From Suttonella indologenes (lineage in GTDB: Bacteria; Pseudomonadota; Gammaproteobacteria; Cardiobacteriales; Cardiobacteriaceae): 64,000 nt of DNA. Location: contig NZ_UHIA01000004.1 in NCBI RefSeq assembly GCF_900460215.1, positions 311,001 to 375,000 of the forward strand. The letters run 5' to 3'. Of this stretch, positions 28,683-36,306 are shown piece after piece. The notes below the pieces were generated by a model. The model saw only the letters and a program-made list of their open reading frames with translations. It was not told the origin of the DNA and did not search any database. The position numbers and the translations under genes are program-made. Numbering within the stretch: the stretch's first letter is position 1; each line of letters starts with the position of its first letter.

Positions 28683-30107
28683 TTATTTTTCCCACCGCCA
28701 CCATGGTTTTTTGCCCTGCGCTTTTTTCTCCGCTTTTGCCGCGCGTTTGGCGGCAAAATAGGCTTCGCGTTCGGCTGCTTTTTGCGCGCGCGCGGCTTCG
28801 CGGGCTTGGCGGCGCGAGCGATATTCTTCCGCTTCGTCACGCTTGATGGGATTCTCGTCGTCGTCATTGGGCATACTTTGCTCAAGGCGACTGAGAAAAT
28901 CTTGTTCTAATTGCTGATAAGCGCCGGAAAATTCCGGAAATGTGCCTTTGGGGGCGGCAAGAGCATGATAGAGTTCGCTTAGGCGGTATTGTTCGGCGGG
29001 TTTGCTGGGCATATAGCGCGGCGGCTCGCCGCTGACTTCGCTAATCAGCTTGGCTTGAATCAGACGGTCGAGAATCAGGCGGATTTTATAGGGCGTTGAG
29101 CCTGTGCAGCGATTAAAGAAAGCCATATCCGGCGCACTTTGGTTGTGTTTGTAGCGGTTTTGGGTAATGGCGTAGAGCATTAATCCGAGTTTCATCTGTT
29201 CGTCGGCATACCACTGGTTTTCATTATAGGGCGAGAGTAGGGAAGGAATTTGCACAAGACTGGCCACTTTCGCGCCCATTAAAAAGATAAGCCAGAGAAA
29301 TTGCAGCCAAAACAAAAGAATAATCACGCTGGCAAAGCTAGAGTAAATCACGGAATAATTGGTGCTGCCGGCAATGAAGATGCTGAATATTTTCGAGACG
29401 GGATACCAAAGCAAGAGGAAGAATGCCGAGCCGGTAAAAGCGGCTTTCCAGCTGACTTTGCAATTGGGAATCCATGAGTATACGCCGGCAATCAGTACGA
29501 AGACCATGGTAATCGGCAGAAAACCGGTCAGCAGTTTGAAGAGACCCGACATGCCGGGGATATGCAGAAAAGGTTGCAGCCATGAGGCGTCTTTCATGCC
29601 CAGCATCATGGTCATAATGGCGCTGATTAAAAGCGGTGCGAGCAAAAGGGTGGTGAAATACCCCATCAGGCGGGCACGCAGTGAGCGGGCATTTTCCACA
29701 CGCCAAATATCGTGCAGGGCTTGTTCGATGCTTTGCGAGATGTTTAAAACGGAGAAAAAGAGAAAAATCACGCCGATAATGCCGAGATTGCCGGCGCTGG
29801 TATTGGAGACAAATTCCATCAGATAAGAAACCACTTCCGCGCCCGCTGCGCCCATCGGCGAGAATAAATCTTCCAACCAAGGTTCAATGACGCCGCGCAA
29901 GCCGAAGCCTTGCAAGAGCGCAAAGGCAACGGCTAAGAGCGGCACAAGGGTTAATAGGGTTACATAAACCAAGGATTGCGCATCTTTGGCAATGTTTTCT
30001 TTCATATAAGCACGGAAAATGGCAAAAGGTAAAAATTTTGCCCAGCGCCATGAGCGCGGACCGCGATTGTTCCAGAGTTTTTCCCATAGTGCTTGAATAG
30101 AGAGCAT
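28683..30107 (-). CDS. YihY/BrkB (UPF0761) family membrane protein
   Basis: A 474-residue inner-membrane protein. The N-terminal domain has about six helices with family motifs AKDAQSLVYVTLLTLVPLLAV, NIGIIG-like GNLGIIGVIFLFFSVLNI and SWIPNCKVSWKAAFTGSAF. It is followed by a cytoplasmic winged-helix-like region (about 300-400) and a highly charged Ala/Glu/Lys/Arg tail ending in WWRWEK. The family was once called ribonuclease BN by mistake; the true role is unknown. The C-terminal tail is longer than in E. coli YihY (290 residues). Confidence 0.8.
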   Translation of the reverse strand: MLSIQALWEKLWNNRGPRSWRWAKFLPFAIFRAYMKENIAKDAQSLVYVTLLTLVPLLAVAFALLQGFGLRGVIEPWLEDLFSPMGAAGAEVVSYLMEFVSNTSAGNLGIIGVIFLFFSVLNISQSIEQALHDIWRVENARSLRARLMGYFTTLLLAPLLISAIMTMMLGMKDASWLQPFLHIPGMSGLFKLLTGFLPITMVFVLIAGVYSWIPNCKVSWKAAFTGSAFFLLLWYPVSKIFSIFIAGSTNYSVIYSSFASVIILLFWLQFLWLIFLMGAKVASLVQIPSLLSPYNENQWYADEQMKLGLMLYAITQNRYKHNQSAPDMAFFNRCTGSTPYKIRLILDRLIQAKLISEVSGEPPRYMPSKPAEQYRLSELYHALAAPKGTFPEFSGAYQQLEQDFLSRLEQSMPNDDDENPIKRDEAEEYRSRRQAREAARAQKAAEREAYFAAKRAAKAEKKAQGKKPWWRWEK

Positions 30108-30181
30108 GACGCATTCCTATGTAGTGAATTGAAGGGGTATGCTACAATAAAATCTGCCATTAAACACAGTCGGAGGAAAAA

Positions 30182-30625
30182 ATGTTGGGATATAAACATA
30201 TTTTGTTGGTTACGGATTTGCGCGAAGACAGCGATATTGTCGCTGCGCGTGCAAAGGCGCTTTTGCACACGCAGGACGCGCATTTAAGCGTTTTGCATAT
30301 TGTGGAAGAAACCGTCTTGGCGGCAGGTTATGAAATCGTGCCGATTGTGCCGGTCGGCGATGAAAACGAGCTGACTTCGCAAGCACAGACTAAAATCCGC
30401 GAGTTGTTGCAGCGTCATGATTTACAGGCCACCGTGCATATCGATACCGCCTTATCCACGCGGCGCGGCATTTTGGATTATGCGCAAAACAGCAAGCCTG
30501 ATTTGATTATTATCGGACGGCATAAGCGTACGGGCTTGGCGTCTTTGCTCGGCGCGACCGCAGACGATATTCTGCCCGGCGTGGAATGCGATGTGCTGGT
30601 GGTGCGTTTAGGCGAGCCGGTATGA
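30182..30625 (+). CDS. Universal stress protein (UspA family)
   Basis: A 147-residue alpha-beta protein starting YKHILLVTDLREDSDIVAARA with the Usp fold. The C-terminal part reads PDLIIIGRHKRTGLASLLGATADDILPGVECDVLVVR, where the usual ATP-loop glycine pattern is only partly kept, so it is more like the UspA type that does not bind ATP. GGAGG precedes the ATG. It overlaps the next gene by four bases (ATGA). Confidence 0.88.
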   Translation: MLGYKHILLVTDLREDSDIVAARAKALLHTQDAHLSVLHIVEETVLAAGYEIVPIVPVGDENELTSQAQTKIRELLQRHDLQATVHIDTALSTRRGILDYAQNSKPDLIIIGRHKRTGLASLLGATADDILPGVECDVLVVRLGEPV

Positions 30626-31110
30626 GTGTAAACGTTCAGCTGATGGCTGAGATTGACAACGCTGCTTTGGCGGCGTTGTTGCGTATTTACGGCTTGAAAA
30701 CCGAAATCTTAGCCCCTGATGCGGAAATCCCCGGCAGTTTTTGGGGTGCGCCGGAGGCGGGATTGGTCAAAGATACGCTCTATATCCGCCCCGATACCCC
30801 TGTACATTCCGCCTTGCACGAAGCCTCGCATTGGATTTGCATGGATGAAGCGCGGCGCCATCAATTGCACACCGACGCCGGCGGCACGGTGCAAGAAGAA
30901 TGTGCGGTCAATTATTTGCAGATTCTGCTTGCCGAACGTCTGTCGGATGTGGGGCGCGAGCAAATGCTCAAAGATATGACCGCTTGGGAATATAGCTATC
31001 GCGAAGGCAGCGTATACGCTTGGCTGGCGGGCGACGGTCAGGAAGCCTTGCAATGGCTGAATGATTACGGCATTGCCGAGGGCGAAACGCTGACTATGCG
31101 CAAGCGTTAA
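30622..31110 (+). CDS. Putative metal-dependent protein with HExxH motif
   Basis: A 162-residue protein with LHEASHWICMDEARRH, an HExxH zinc-type motif, then a conserved acidic stretch EECAVNYLQILLAERL. The 'HE.SHW....ARR' pattern resembles E. coli EpmC (YfcM), the elongation factor P hydroxylase, but the rest is too different for a firm assignment; a small zinc peptidase is an alternative. The start overlaps the UspA stop (ATGA). An upstream start at 30586 lies inside that gene. Confidence 0.55.
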   Translation: MSVNVQLMAEIDNAALAALLRIYGLKTEILAPDAEIPGSFWGAPEAGLVKDTLYIRPDTPVHSALHEASHWICMDEARRHQLHTDAGGTVQEECAVNYLQILLAERLSDVGREQMLKDMTAWEYSYREGSVYAWLAGDGQEALQWLNDYGIAEGETLTMRKR

Positions 31111-31184
31111 TCTTATGTAAAACTCGCGCAGGGCGAAATATGCGATACTGCGCCGACTGGTTCACAAATAATTGAGGATATTTT

Positions 31185-32030
31185 ATGAAACGTAGTGTAT
31201 TGGCAATGGCTTTGGCAGTGGCAGCAATCGGCGCGCAAGCGGCGAATTTGGAAAGCCAAGCGGAAAAATCCGGCTATGCAGTGGGCGTAGATTTTGGAAG
31301 CGCCTTGTCGGAATTTAACAGCGATGCTAAAGAACTGATTAATTTCAATGCGGTGGTTGTGGGATTCCGCGATGCTTTCGAGCAAAAAGAATTGCGCCTC
31401 ACCGATGATGAAATGAGTGCCGCTTTGGAAGCCTTGTCTAAAGAAGTGCAAGTAATAATGCAGGAAAAAATCGAAGCGGCGCAAAAAGAGTCGGTCGAAG
31501 TCAGCAAAAAATTCTTAGAAGAAAATGCGAAAAAAGAGGGCGTGAAAACTACGGACTCCGGCTTGCAATATGTGGTTAAAACCGAAGGCACAGGCAAGCA
31601 GCCGAGCAAAGACGATACGGTTAAAGTTACCTATGAAGGTCGCCTGATTGACGGCACGGTCTTCGACAAATCGGAAGAGCCGGTCAGCTTCGGCGTGAGC
31701 CAAGTGATTGACGGCTGGGTGGAAGGCATTCAATTGATGAAAGAGGGCGGCGAATACACCTTCTTTATCCCTTCCGAATTAGGCTACGGCGAATTCGGTC
31801 AGGCTTGGGCAGGCATTTTGCCGGGCGCGGCTTTGGTCTTTGATGTGAAATTGGTGGAAGTGGTTGCCGCTCCTAAACCTGAGGCGGTTAGCGATATCAG
31901 CACCCCTGCCATCGAAGAAGGTAAAGTGGAAGTGGTGGAAGTGCGCGACAGCAAAGCAGCGGAAGAAAAACCTGCCGCCGCCGAAGAAGCGAAAAGCGAG
32001 GAAAAGCCCGCAGAAGCGCATAAGCACTAA
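31185..32030 (+). CDS. FKBP-type peptidyl-prolyl isomerase (FkpA/Mip-like), exported
   Basis: 281 residues. Signal peptide 1-19, an N-terminal helical dimerisation domain (about 20-120) as in Mip/FkpA, and a C-terminal FKBP domain (about 125-228) with SGLQYVVKTEGTGKQP, VTYEGRLIDGTVFDKS and LPGAALVFDVKLVEV. The last 45 residues are an Ala/Glu/Lys-rich tail, which the E. coli protein lacks. It helps outer-membrane and periplasmic protein folding. Confidence 0.92.
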   Translation: MKRSVLAMALAVAAIGAQAANLESQAEKSGYAVGVDFGSALSEFNSDAKELINFNAVVVGFRDAFEQKELRLTDDEMSAALEALSKEVQVIMQEKIEAAQKESVEVSKKFLEENAKKEGVKTTDSGLQYVVKTEGTGKQPSKDDTVKVTYEGRLIDGTVFDKSEEPVSFGVSQVIDGWVEGIQLMKEGGEYTFFIPSELGYGEFGQAWAGILPGAALVFDVKLVEVVAAPKPEAVSDISTPAIEEGKVEVVEVRDSKAAEEKPAAAEEAKSEEKPAEAHKH

Positions 32031-32046
32031 AATGTTAGCGTTTTTA

Positions 32047-32078
32047 AAAACCGACCCATGCGGTCGGTTTTTTATTTT
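32047..32078 (+). terminator. Intrinsic terminator after the FKBP gene
   Basis: AAAACCGACC (32047-32056), loop CATGC, GGTCGGTTTT (32062-32071), then TTTATTTT. Confidence 0.9.
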
Positions 32079-32085
32079 CTACGTA

Positions 32086-32126
32086 TATAGTCGAAGAATT
32101 GAAAAATATAGTCAATTCATCTCAAA
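32086..32126. repeat. Fragments of Correia-like element ends
   Basis: TATAGTCGAAGAATTGAAAA at 32086 matches the left end of the intact elements, and a second TATAGTC begins at 32107. They abut the left end of the IS630 copy, so an older element was probably cut by the insertion sequence. Confidence 0.5.
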
Positions 32127-33103
32127 TATACTCACCAAACCCCAAAATAACACTTAAAACCTTCTTCGATTGTATCAAACTCTGACAAATGACTTCTAAG
32201 CCATCTTTTAATCGTTGCCCAAGTTTGCTCTATTGGGTTTAGCTCAGGTGAGTAAAGTGGTAATGGTAAGATGATGTGTTCATATGGTGTGTTATTGATA
32301 AGCTCTTGCAAGTGTTTCATTCTGTGAAATCTTGCATTGTCTAAGATGATAATACAAGGCTTGCCTGTTTGTTTGGTGTGATTGTTAAGACAAGGCAGTA
32401 GCATTTGTTCAAACCACGTTTCAAACAAAGCACTTGCCATTGTATTGTTGTAGATGAGTGGAGCAATCAAGTTTTTGGCTTTGTTGCCTATTTGTCCTGC
32501 CACTAAGGAGACTCGTTGATAGCGTCTGCCACTGACTTTATCATAGGCTCTTTGACCTTTTAGGCTTCTTGCATGAGTACGGTATAGGTAAGTATCAATG
32601 CCTGTCTCATCTATATAGACAAGCTCGTAACCGTGTTTGGACGTAGCTTGTAGTTGTGTTAATTTATCTTGGAATTCTTTGACTTTGTTTGGGTCTTGCT
32701 CGAAGTAAGTTGTGGTCTTTTTTTAAGAGTAATGTTCATTGCTTTGAGTGCTTTATGGATTGCCATATCACTACACCCAAATACTTCACCAATTTCACGT
32801 AGGTATTTGTCAGGATTTGCTTCTACGTAAGCAAGAAGCTCTTTTCTGTCAAACTTTCTGGGTCTGTTGGTGGGTTTTTTACAAGACAGATTTCCTGTTT
32901 CTTTAAGTTGTCGTCTCCAACGAAACACGGTGTGTCTTGATACACCAAAAGCTTCTATAACAAGGTCAATGTTCTTGCATTTGTCATAATAAGCCAAGGC
33001 TTTTTGTCTGATTTCTAGTGAATAAGCCATTTGAAGTAGTGATTAGTGAATGGTGATGGAGATATGGAGATGGTTGGTGTTGTTTCAAGGTTTGTTGGTT
33101 ATA
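32127..33103 (-). mobile_element. IS630-family insertion sequence, complete
   Basis: About 977 bp. The ends are imperfect inverted repeats: the left begins TATACTCACCAAACC, and the right, read inward, TATAACCAACAAACC. TA sits at both outer ends, as expected for IS630/Tc1 target duplication. It contains one transposase gene in two overlapping frames. A second, truncated copy lies at 35225-35607, and the right end shared by both copies defines the boundary. It is inserted next to an IS5-family remnant. Confidence 0.85.
32132..33030 (-). CDS. IS630 transposase in two frames (OrfA/OrfB, -1 shift)
   Basis: Frame 1 (33030-32659) holds the helix-turn-helix region (MAYSLEIRQKALAYYDKCKN...GVSRHTVFRWRRQLKETG). 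Near 32720 a run of seven As on the coding strand allows a shift to the -1 frame, which continues as KKTTTYFEQDPNKVKEFQDK. That frame carries the DDE catalytic parts YIDETGID, IIILDNARFHRMKHL and LPLYSPELNPIEQTW, ending at 32132. Each half alone lacks the other function. Either programmed frameshifting makes the full enzyme or this is a simple poly-A frameshift mutation. Confidence 0.8.
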
Positions 33104-33339
33104 GAAGAACTGAACGAAAGAGCTTGCCAAGCGGTGATTCCGCCGACGAGCAAGCGAAAACTGCAACGTGCTTATGACCGGTATGTGTACAAATGGCGTC
33201 ATTTGGTAGAAAATTTTTTCTGTGGTTTAAAGGAGTTTAAGAAGATAGCCATGCGTTCGGAGAAAACAGACAGCTCCTTTGCAGCAAACATTTACCTCGC
33301 TGCAACCCTTATGAATTTAAGGTGATTGTCAACAGACCC
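33104..33339 (+). pseudogene. IS5-family (IS427-like) transposase remnant with right end
   Basis: Starting at the IS630 boundary, the plus strand encodes EELNERACQAVIPPTSKR, then YDRYVYKWRHLVENFFCGLK and IYLAATLMNLR, stopping at 33325. This is the C-terminal quarter of an IS5-group transposase, including the final Glu of the DDE triad. TTGTCAACAGACCC (33326-33339) follows, like the right inverted repeat of that group. The 5' three quarters are missing. The frame that seems to start at 33050 runs through the IS630 end and is artificial. Confidence 0.8.
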
Positions 33340-33374
33340 TAGTCTAGAGCCATTTTTATTTTATAACGACTATG

Positions 33375-33656
33375 CTACCGCTTTCCCTTAGTAGCTTTGT
33401 TTATTCTTTGGATAAGCTCTGCAAAAAGCTGAGAAGGGCATATGCCTAAACCATGACAATAACTGATAAATTCAAAAATATCTAGCCGTCTATCCCCTGT
33501 CTCAATCTTGCCGATAAAAGAAGCGATTACACCCATTTCTTCAGCTAATGCTTTTTGTGATAAGCCTAACTCATTGCGCTTTTGTACAAAGCGCCTTCTA
33601 AGCCAAATTTGCTCATCTGAATGAATCGATGTTCTTAAAGTAGTTGCGTTTTTCAT
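33375..33656 (-). CDS. XRE-family helix-turn-helix regulator
   Basis: A 93-residue protein with a Cro/C1 helix-turn-helix at about residues 25-80 (RNELGLSQKALAEEMGVIASFIGKIETGDRRLD). Short regulators of this type control toxin-antitoxin, restriction or phage genes. Its promoter contains two matching palindromes (33659-33673, 33686-33700) that it probably binds, giving autorepression. It lies between IS remnants in AT-rich sequence, so it is probably acquired cargo. Confidence 0.8.
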   Translation of the reverse strand: MKNATTLRTSIHSDEQIWLRRRFVQKRNELGLSQKALAEEMGVIASFIGKIETGDRRLDIFEFISYCHGLGICPSQLFAELIQRINKATKGKR

Positions 33657-33658
33657 TG

Positions 33659-33705
33659 AACCTATTTTAGGTTTAAGGTATCATAAACCTGTTTTAGGTT
33701 TGACT
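33659..33705 (-). promoter_or_regulatory. Twin operators and promoter of the XRE gene
   Basis: Two 15-bp palindromes of the form AACCT-N5-AGGTT lie at 33659-33673 and 33686-33700, 27 bases centre to centre. Between them, on the minus strand, is TATGAT (33685-33680), so the sites flank the -10 element. This layout is typical of an autoregulated repressor. Confidence 0.6.
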
Positions 33706-33784
33706 TAAAACTAGGGTACCAATCAACTATTGGCATATAGAATAAGTGTTGGTTATTATTAATATTTTTATAGGATGATAAATT

Positions 33785-34051
33785 ATGGCAGAACCTCGTT
33801 TGCGCAAAGTAACCTCAAAAAAAGAAATGGAAAATGTAATAGATGATTTTGTAACTCAAGGTTACATTATCTTAGAGCAATCAGAACGTAATGCACTTCT
33901 TAAGAAAAAAACTTGGGGAACTGGAAGTGGTCATGTTATTTGTGCATTAGTAACAGTATGGTTTACTTTTGGGATAGGAAATTTAGTGTATGCGATTATT
34001 TCTAATGTTAATGCTCCAAAAGTTTTGTTAAAAATGGAGGATTCCCAATAA
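33785..34051 (+). CDS. Small membrane protein of unknown function
   Basis: An 88-residue protein. The N-terminal half is charged (KVTSKKEMENVIDDFVTQGYIILEQSERNALLKKK) and the C-terminal half has one or two hydrophobic segments (SGHVICALVTVWFTFGIGNLVYAIISNV). I do not recognise a named family, although the pattern 'DDFV.QGY...' before a Trp/Gly-rich membrane segment looks like a conserved module. It lies divergent from the XRE gene across a 128-base gap and just before an IS30 element. Possibly immunity or toxin cargo, but this is speculation. Confidence 0.6.
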   Translation: MAEPRLRKVTSKKEMENVIDDFVTQGYIILEQSERNALLKKKTWGTGSGHVICALVTVWFTFGIGNLVYAIISNVNAPKVLLKMEDSQ

Positions 34052-34058
34052 GGCAGAT

Positions 34059-35127
34059 TCAAGTATGAAGTGCAACGCACCCAAAGCTAGCTTTAACCTC
34101 CAATGGCGTCATAAAGCCTAGCACCTTACGAGGACGATTATTCAAATTGTCCTCTATCTCTTTAATGTATTCAGCGCAGAGATTATCAAGTCTCACAGAC
34201 TTAGGCAAAAATTGCCGAATCAATCCGTTGAGGTTCTCATTACTCCCTCTCTCCCAAGAGTGATAAGGTCTGGCAAAAAATATCTCGGCATTGAGTGCTT
34301 CAGCTATCTGTTCATGCCGAGAAAATTCTTTGCCATTATCAAAAGTAATCGTGCAAACCTTTTCAGCATTAAGTATCTCTATACAAGCTTGTGCCACTTG
34401 TTCGGCTTTACGATGCTTCAATGCTTTGAGTTTGACTTCTCTTGTTGTTCTTTCTACAAGAGTCACTAATGCTCCTTTGTGCTTATGACCAATGACCGTA
34501 TCACCTTCATAATCCCCTAAGCGGCTACGCTGTTCTACCATTTTCGGGCGTTCTGAAATATCTACTCTGTTGGGAATGTGTCCGCGTCTGTCATGAGCTT
34601 TGAAGCCACGTTTGCGGTAGGTTTTCTGACTACGCAGATGCCGATATAAGTCTGCGCCTGATTTCTTGTCTGCATAAATATAGCGATAGATGCTTTCATG
34701 ACTGGGAACATGTTGCCAACCCAGTCGTTTAAGATGCCCTGTCATCTGTTCGGGAGAATATTTTCTCTCAATCAGATGATTGATGTAGGCTTTGGCAAAA
34801 TCACTGAGTTGATAAGCGTTTTGCTTTTTACGATCTTCTGTCATTTCTTGAGCTTGCAGCGGTCGATAAGCTCTTTTACCTGTATTGCGTTTGATCTCTC
34901 GGCTGATGGTATAGTCAAAGAATTGAAAAAGTATTACGGCGTTGGCTCGCCTTGCCGTACGCTCTTGTACTGTCTGCGGCTCGCCGCCTTGTACTACTTT
35001 TTCACTTCTCCGACTATAGATTTATGGCAGCCCACGATATTGGCTATTTCGCTATATGAATAAGCGCTTTTCTAAGCACGGATATTTGATACCTTTGTTC
35101 TTGTATAAGATGTGTATAGTGTTTCAT
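34059..35127 (-). pseudogene. IS30 transposase, disrupted
   Basis: The reading frame starts at ATG 35127 (MKHYTHLIQEQRYQISVLRKA). It is broken by a 1-base deletion near 35060, then by the Correia-like element between the codons of GCHKS and TISREIKRNTG. It continues intact from 34909 to 34059 with the integrase core: DYEGDTVIGHKHKGALVTLVER, ITFDNGKEFSRHEQIAEAL, and FARPYHSWERGSNENLNGLIRQ with the final Glu. It cannot give a full transposase; the 261-residue part from 34844 could still be translated. Confidence 0.88.
34910..35018. repeat. Correia-like miniature element inserted in IS30
   Basis: 109 bp from TATAGTCAAAGAATTG to CTTCTCCGACTATA, with a GC-rich core (GGCTCGCCTTGCCGTAC, GTACTGTCTGCGGCTCGCC). 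It is flanked by duplicated TA. Deleting one element plus one TA restores AAATCTACCATC, reading K-S-T-I-S in the transposase frame. The core closely resembles the Neisseria Correia element, whose ends differ (TATAGTGGATTAA). Confidence 0.9.
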
Positions 35128-35224
35128 AACGTTCTGATAGGTAAGAGTTGATAAGCAAGTGCAACACCGCACATCTTACATCTTCTCTCTTGTCTATTAA
35201 ACGTTGCACTTCAAGCTTGAATCT

Positions 35225-35607
35225 AAGAGAGTAATGTTCATTGCTTTGAGTGCTTTATGGATTGCCATATCACTACACCCAAATACTTCGCCAATTTCAC
35301 GTAGGTACTTGTCAGGATTTGCTTCTAAATAGGCAAGAAGCTCTTTTCTATCAAATTTTCTGGGTCTGTTAGTGGTTTTTTTACAAGACAAATTGCCTGT
35401 TTCTTTAAGTTGTCGTCTCCAACGAAACACGGTGTGTCTTGATACACCAAAAGCCTCTATAACAAGGTCAATATTCTTGCATTTGTCATAATAAGCCAAG
35501 GCTTTTTGTCTGATTTCTAGTGAATAAGCCATATATGAAGTAGTGATTGGTGGATGGTGATGGAGATATGGGGATGGAAGGTATTATTTCAAGGTTTGTT
35601 GGTTATA
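35225..35607 (-). mobile_element. Truncated second copy of the IS630 element
   Basis: Nearly identical to 32727-33103: the right end with TTTGTTGGTTATA and the first about 100 transposase codons (start 35532). It stops at the IS30 boundary just after MNITL. The catalytic half is absent. It differs from copy 1 by a few substitutions (for example KKTTNRP versus KKPTNRP), so it is not a recent duplicate. Confidence 0.85.
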
Positions 35608-35943
35608 AATACACAGTTTTTGTATGTTAACCCGCCCAATAATAAAGCTTGATATTTTTAGGTGTGCAACTTTGCCATGAATTGACTATATTACGGCATT
35701 GGCTCGTCTTGCCGTACGCTCTTGTACTGTCTGCGGCTCACCGCCTTGTACTACTTTTTCACTTCTCCGGCAATAGAAGTCATTAAGAAAGTCTGTTTTT
35801 TTCATAACCATTTGAATATATATGAACTTTCTAAACGAGTTTCTTAAAGCCAAGAAAAATTTTTCAGAAAAATAAAAATTGCTTGTCATTGTTCTTGTCT
35901 TAGCGTAAAATTTCCACACTTCAATAAGTGTTGTAATGAAGAG
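35608..35943. other. Gene-free stretch with element fragment and arsR promoter/operator
   Basis: No gene was seen. It holds an AT-rich segment, a 5'-truncated Correia-like element (35689-35776), more AT-rich sequence, and the arsR control region. That region has TTGTCA (35883-35888), a 17-base spacer and TAAAAT (35906-35911), then an imperfect palindrome, CTTCA-N13-TGAAG (35919-35941), at the start site, which is the usual place for an ArsR/SmtB operator. Confidence 0.6.
35689..35776. repeat. Correia-like element, left end missing
   Basis: TTACGGCATTGGCTCG to CTTCTCCGGCAATAG matches the element at 34910 over its core and right end, but lacks about 23 bases of the left end and has a mutated right terminus. 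Confidence 0.75.
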
Positions 35944-36306
35944 ATGAGTATGAGTTGCAAACATGAGCATCAACAGCCAAAAGTCTTAACAGAGCAGGAA
36001 TTGCAAGCATTAAGCCGCAGTGCAGCGATGTTTGCGGCGATGGCAGAAGTCATGCGGTTGCGAATCTTATTGCTTTTGCATGAATATCAAGAATTATGCG
36101 TGTCGCAATTATCTGAAATGCTGGGAGATAAGGTCAATACCACCTCGATGCGTTTAAAGAAATTGCATGATGCCGGTTTGCTTGATAAGCGTCGCGATGC
36201 CAAACATATTTATTACCGCTTAAAAGACGAACATATTGTGAGCATTATTCATAATGCTTATGAACATTCCCATGAACCTGAAATAGGAGCAGACAATGAC
36301 TTGTGA
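35944..36306 (+). CDS. ArsR/SmtB-family metal-responsive repressor
   Basis: A 120-residue winged-helix regulator: MFAAMAEVMRLRILLLLHE, then the recognition segment ELCVSQLSEMLGDKVNTTSMRLKKLHDAGLLDKRRDAKHIYYRLKDEHI. His/Glu/Asp residues at the end (HNAYEHSHEPE) suit an alpha-5 zinc-type sensing site as in SmtB/CzrA. It precedes and overlaps a His/Cys-rich protein gene by 11 bases, so it probably represses both until metal rises. ATG 35950 is an alternative start with better spacing to AAGAG. Confidence 0.85.
   Translation: MSMSCKHEHQQPKVLTEQELQALSRSAAMFAAMAEVMRLRILLLLHEYQELCVSQLSEMLGDKVNTTSMRLKKLHDAGLLDKRRDAKHIYYRLKDEHIVSIIHNAYEHSHEPEIGADNDL

Larger units (their letters stand above)
34055..35224 (-). 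mobile_element. IS30-family insertion sequence interrupted by a Correia-like element
   Basis: Terminal inverted repeats of about 23 bp begin AGATTCAAG at both ends and end in GAAGTGCAACG; they lie at 34055-34077 and 35202-35224. Without the nested element (34910-35018) the length is about 1.06 kb, normal for IS30. Its right end directly abuts a truncated IS630 copy, and its left end lies four bases after the 88-residue gene. Confidence 0.85.

Noticed and set aside
35197..35532. 111-residue IS630-like protein ending DSSLKCNV
   Set aside because: The last residues come from the IS30 end; only the N-terminal transposase fragment is real, so it is described as a truncated IS copy.
32127..35776. 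CRISPR array or prophage in the AT-rich island
   Set aside because: The repeats are few, far apart and explained by insertion sequences; no regularly spaced short repeats, integrase of phage type or structural phage genes were seen.
35686..35973. 95-codon minus-strand frame upstream of arsR
   Set aside because: It overlaps a repeat fragment and the arsR promoter and start; composition and content do not suggest a protein.
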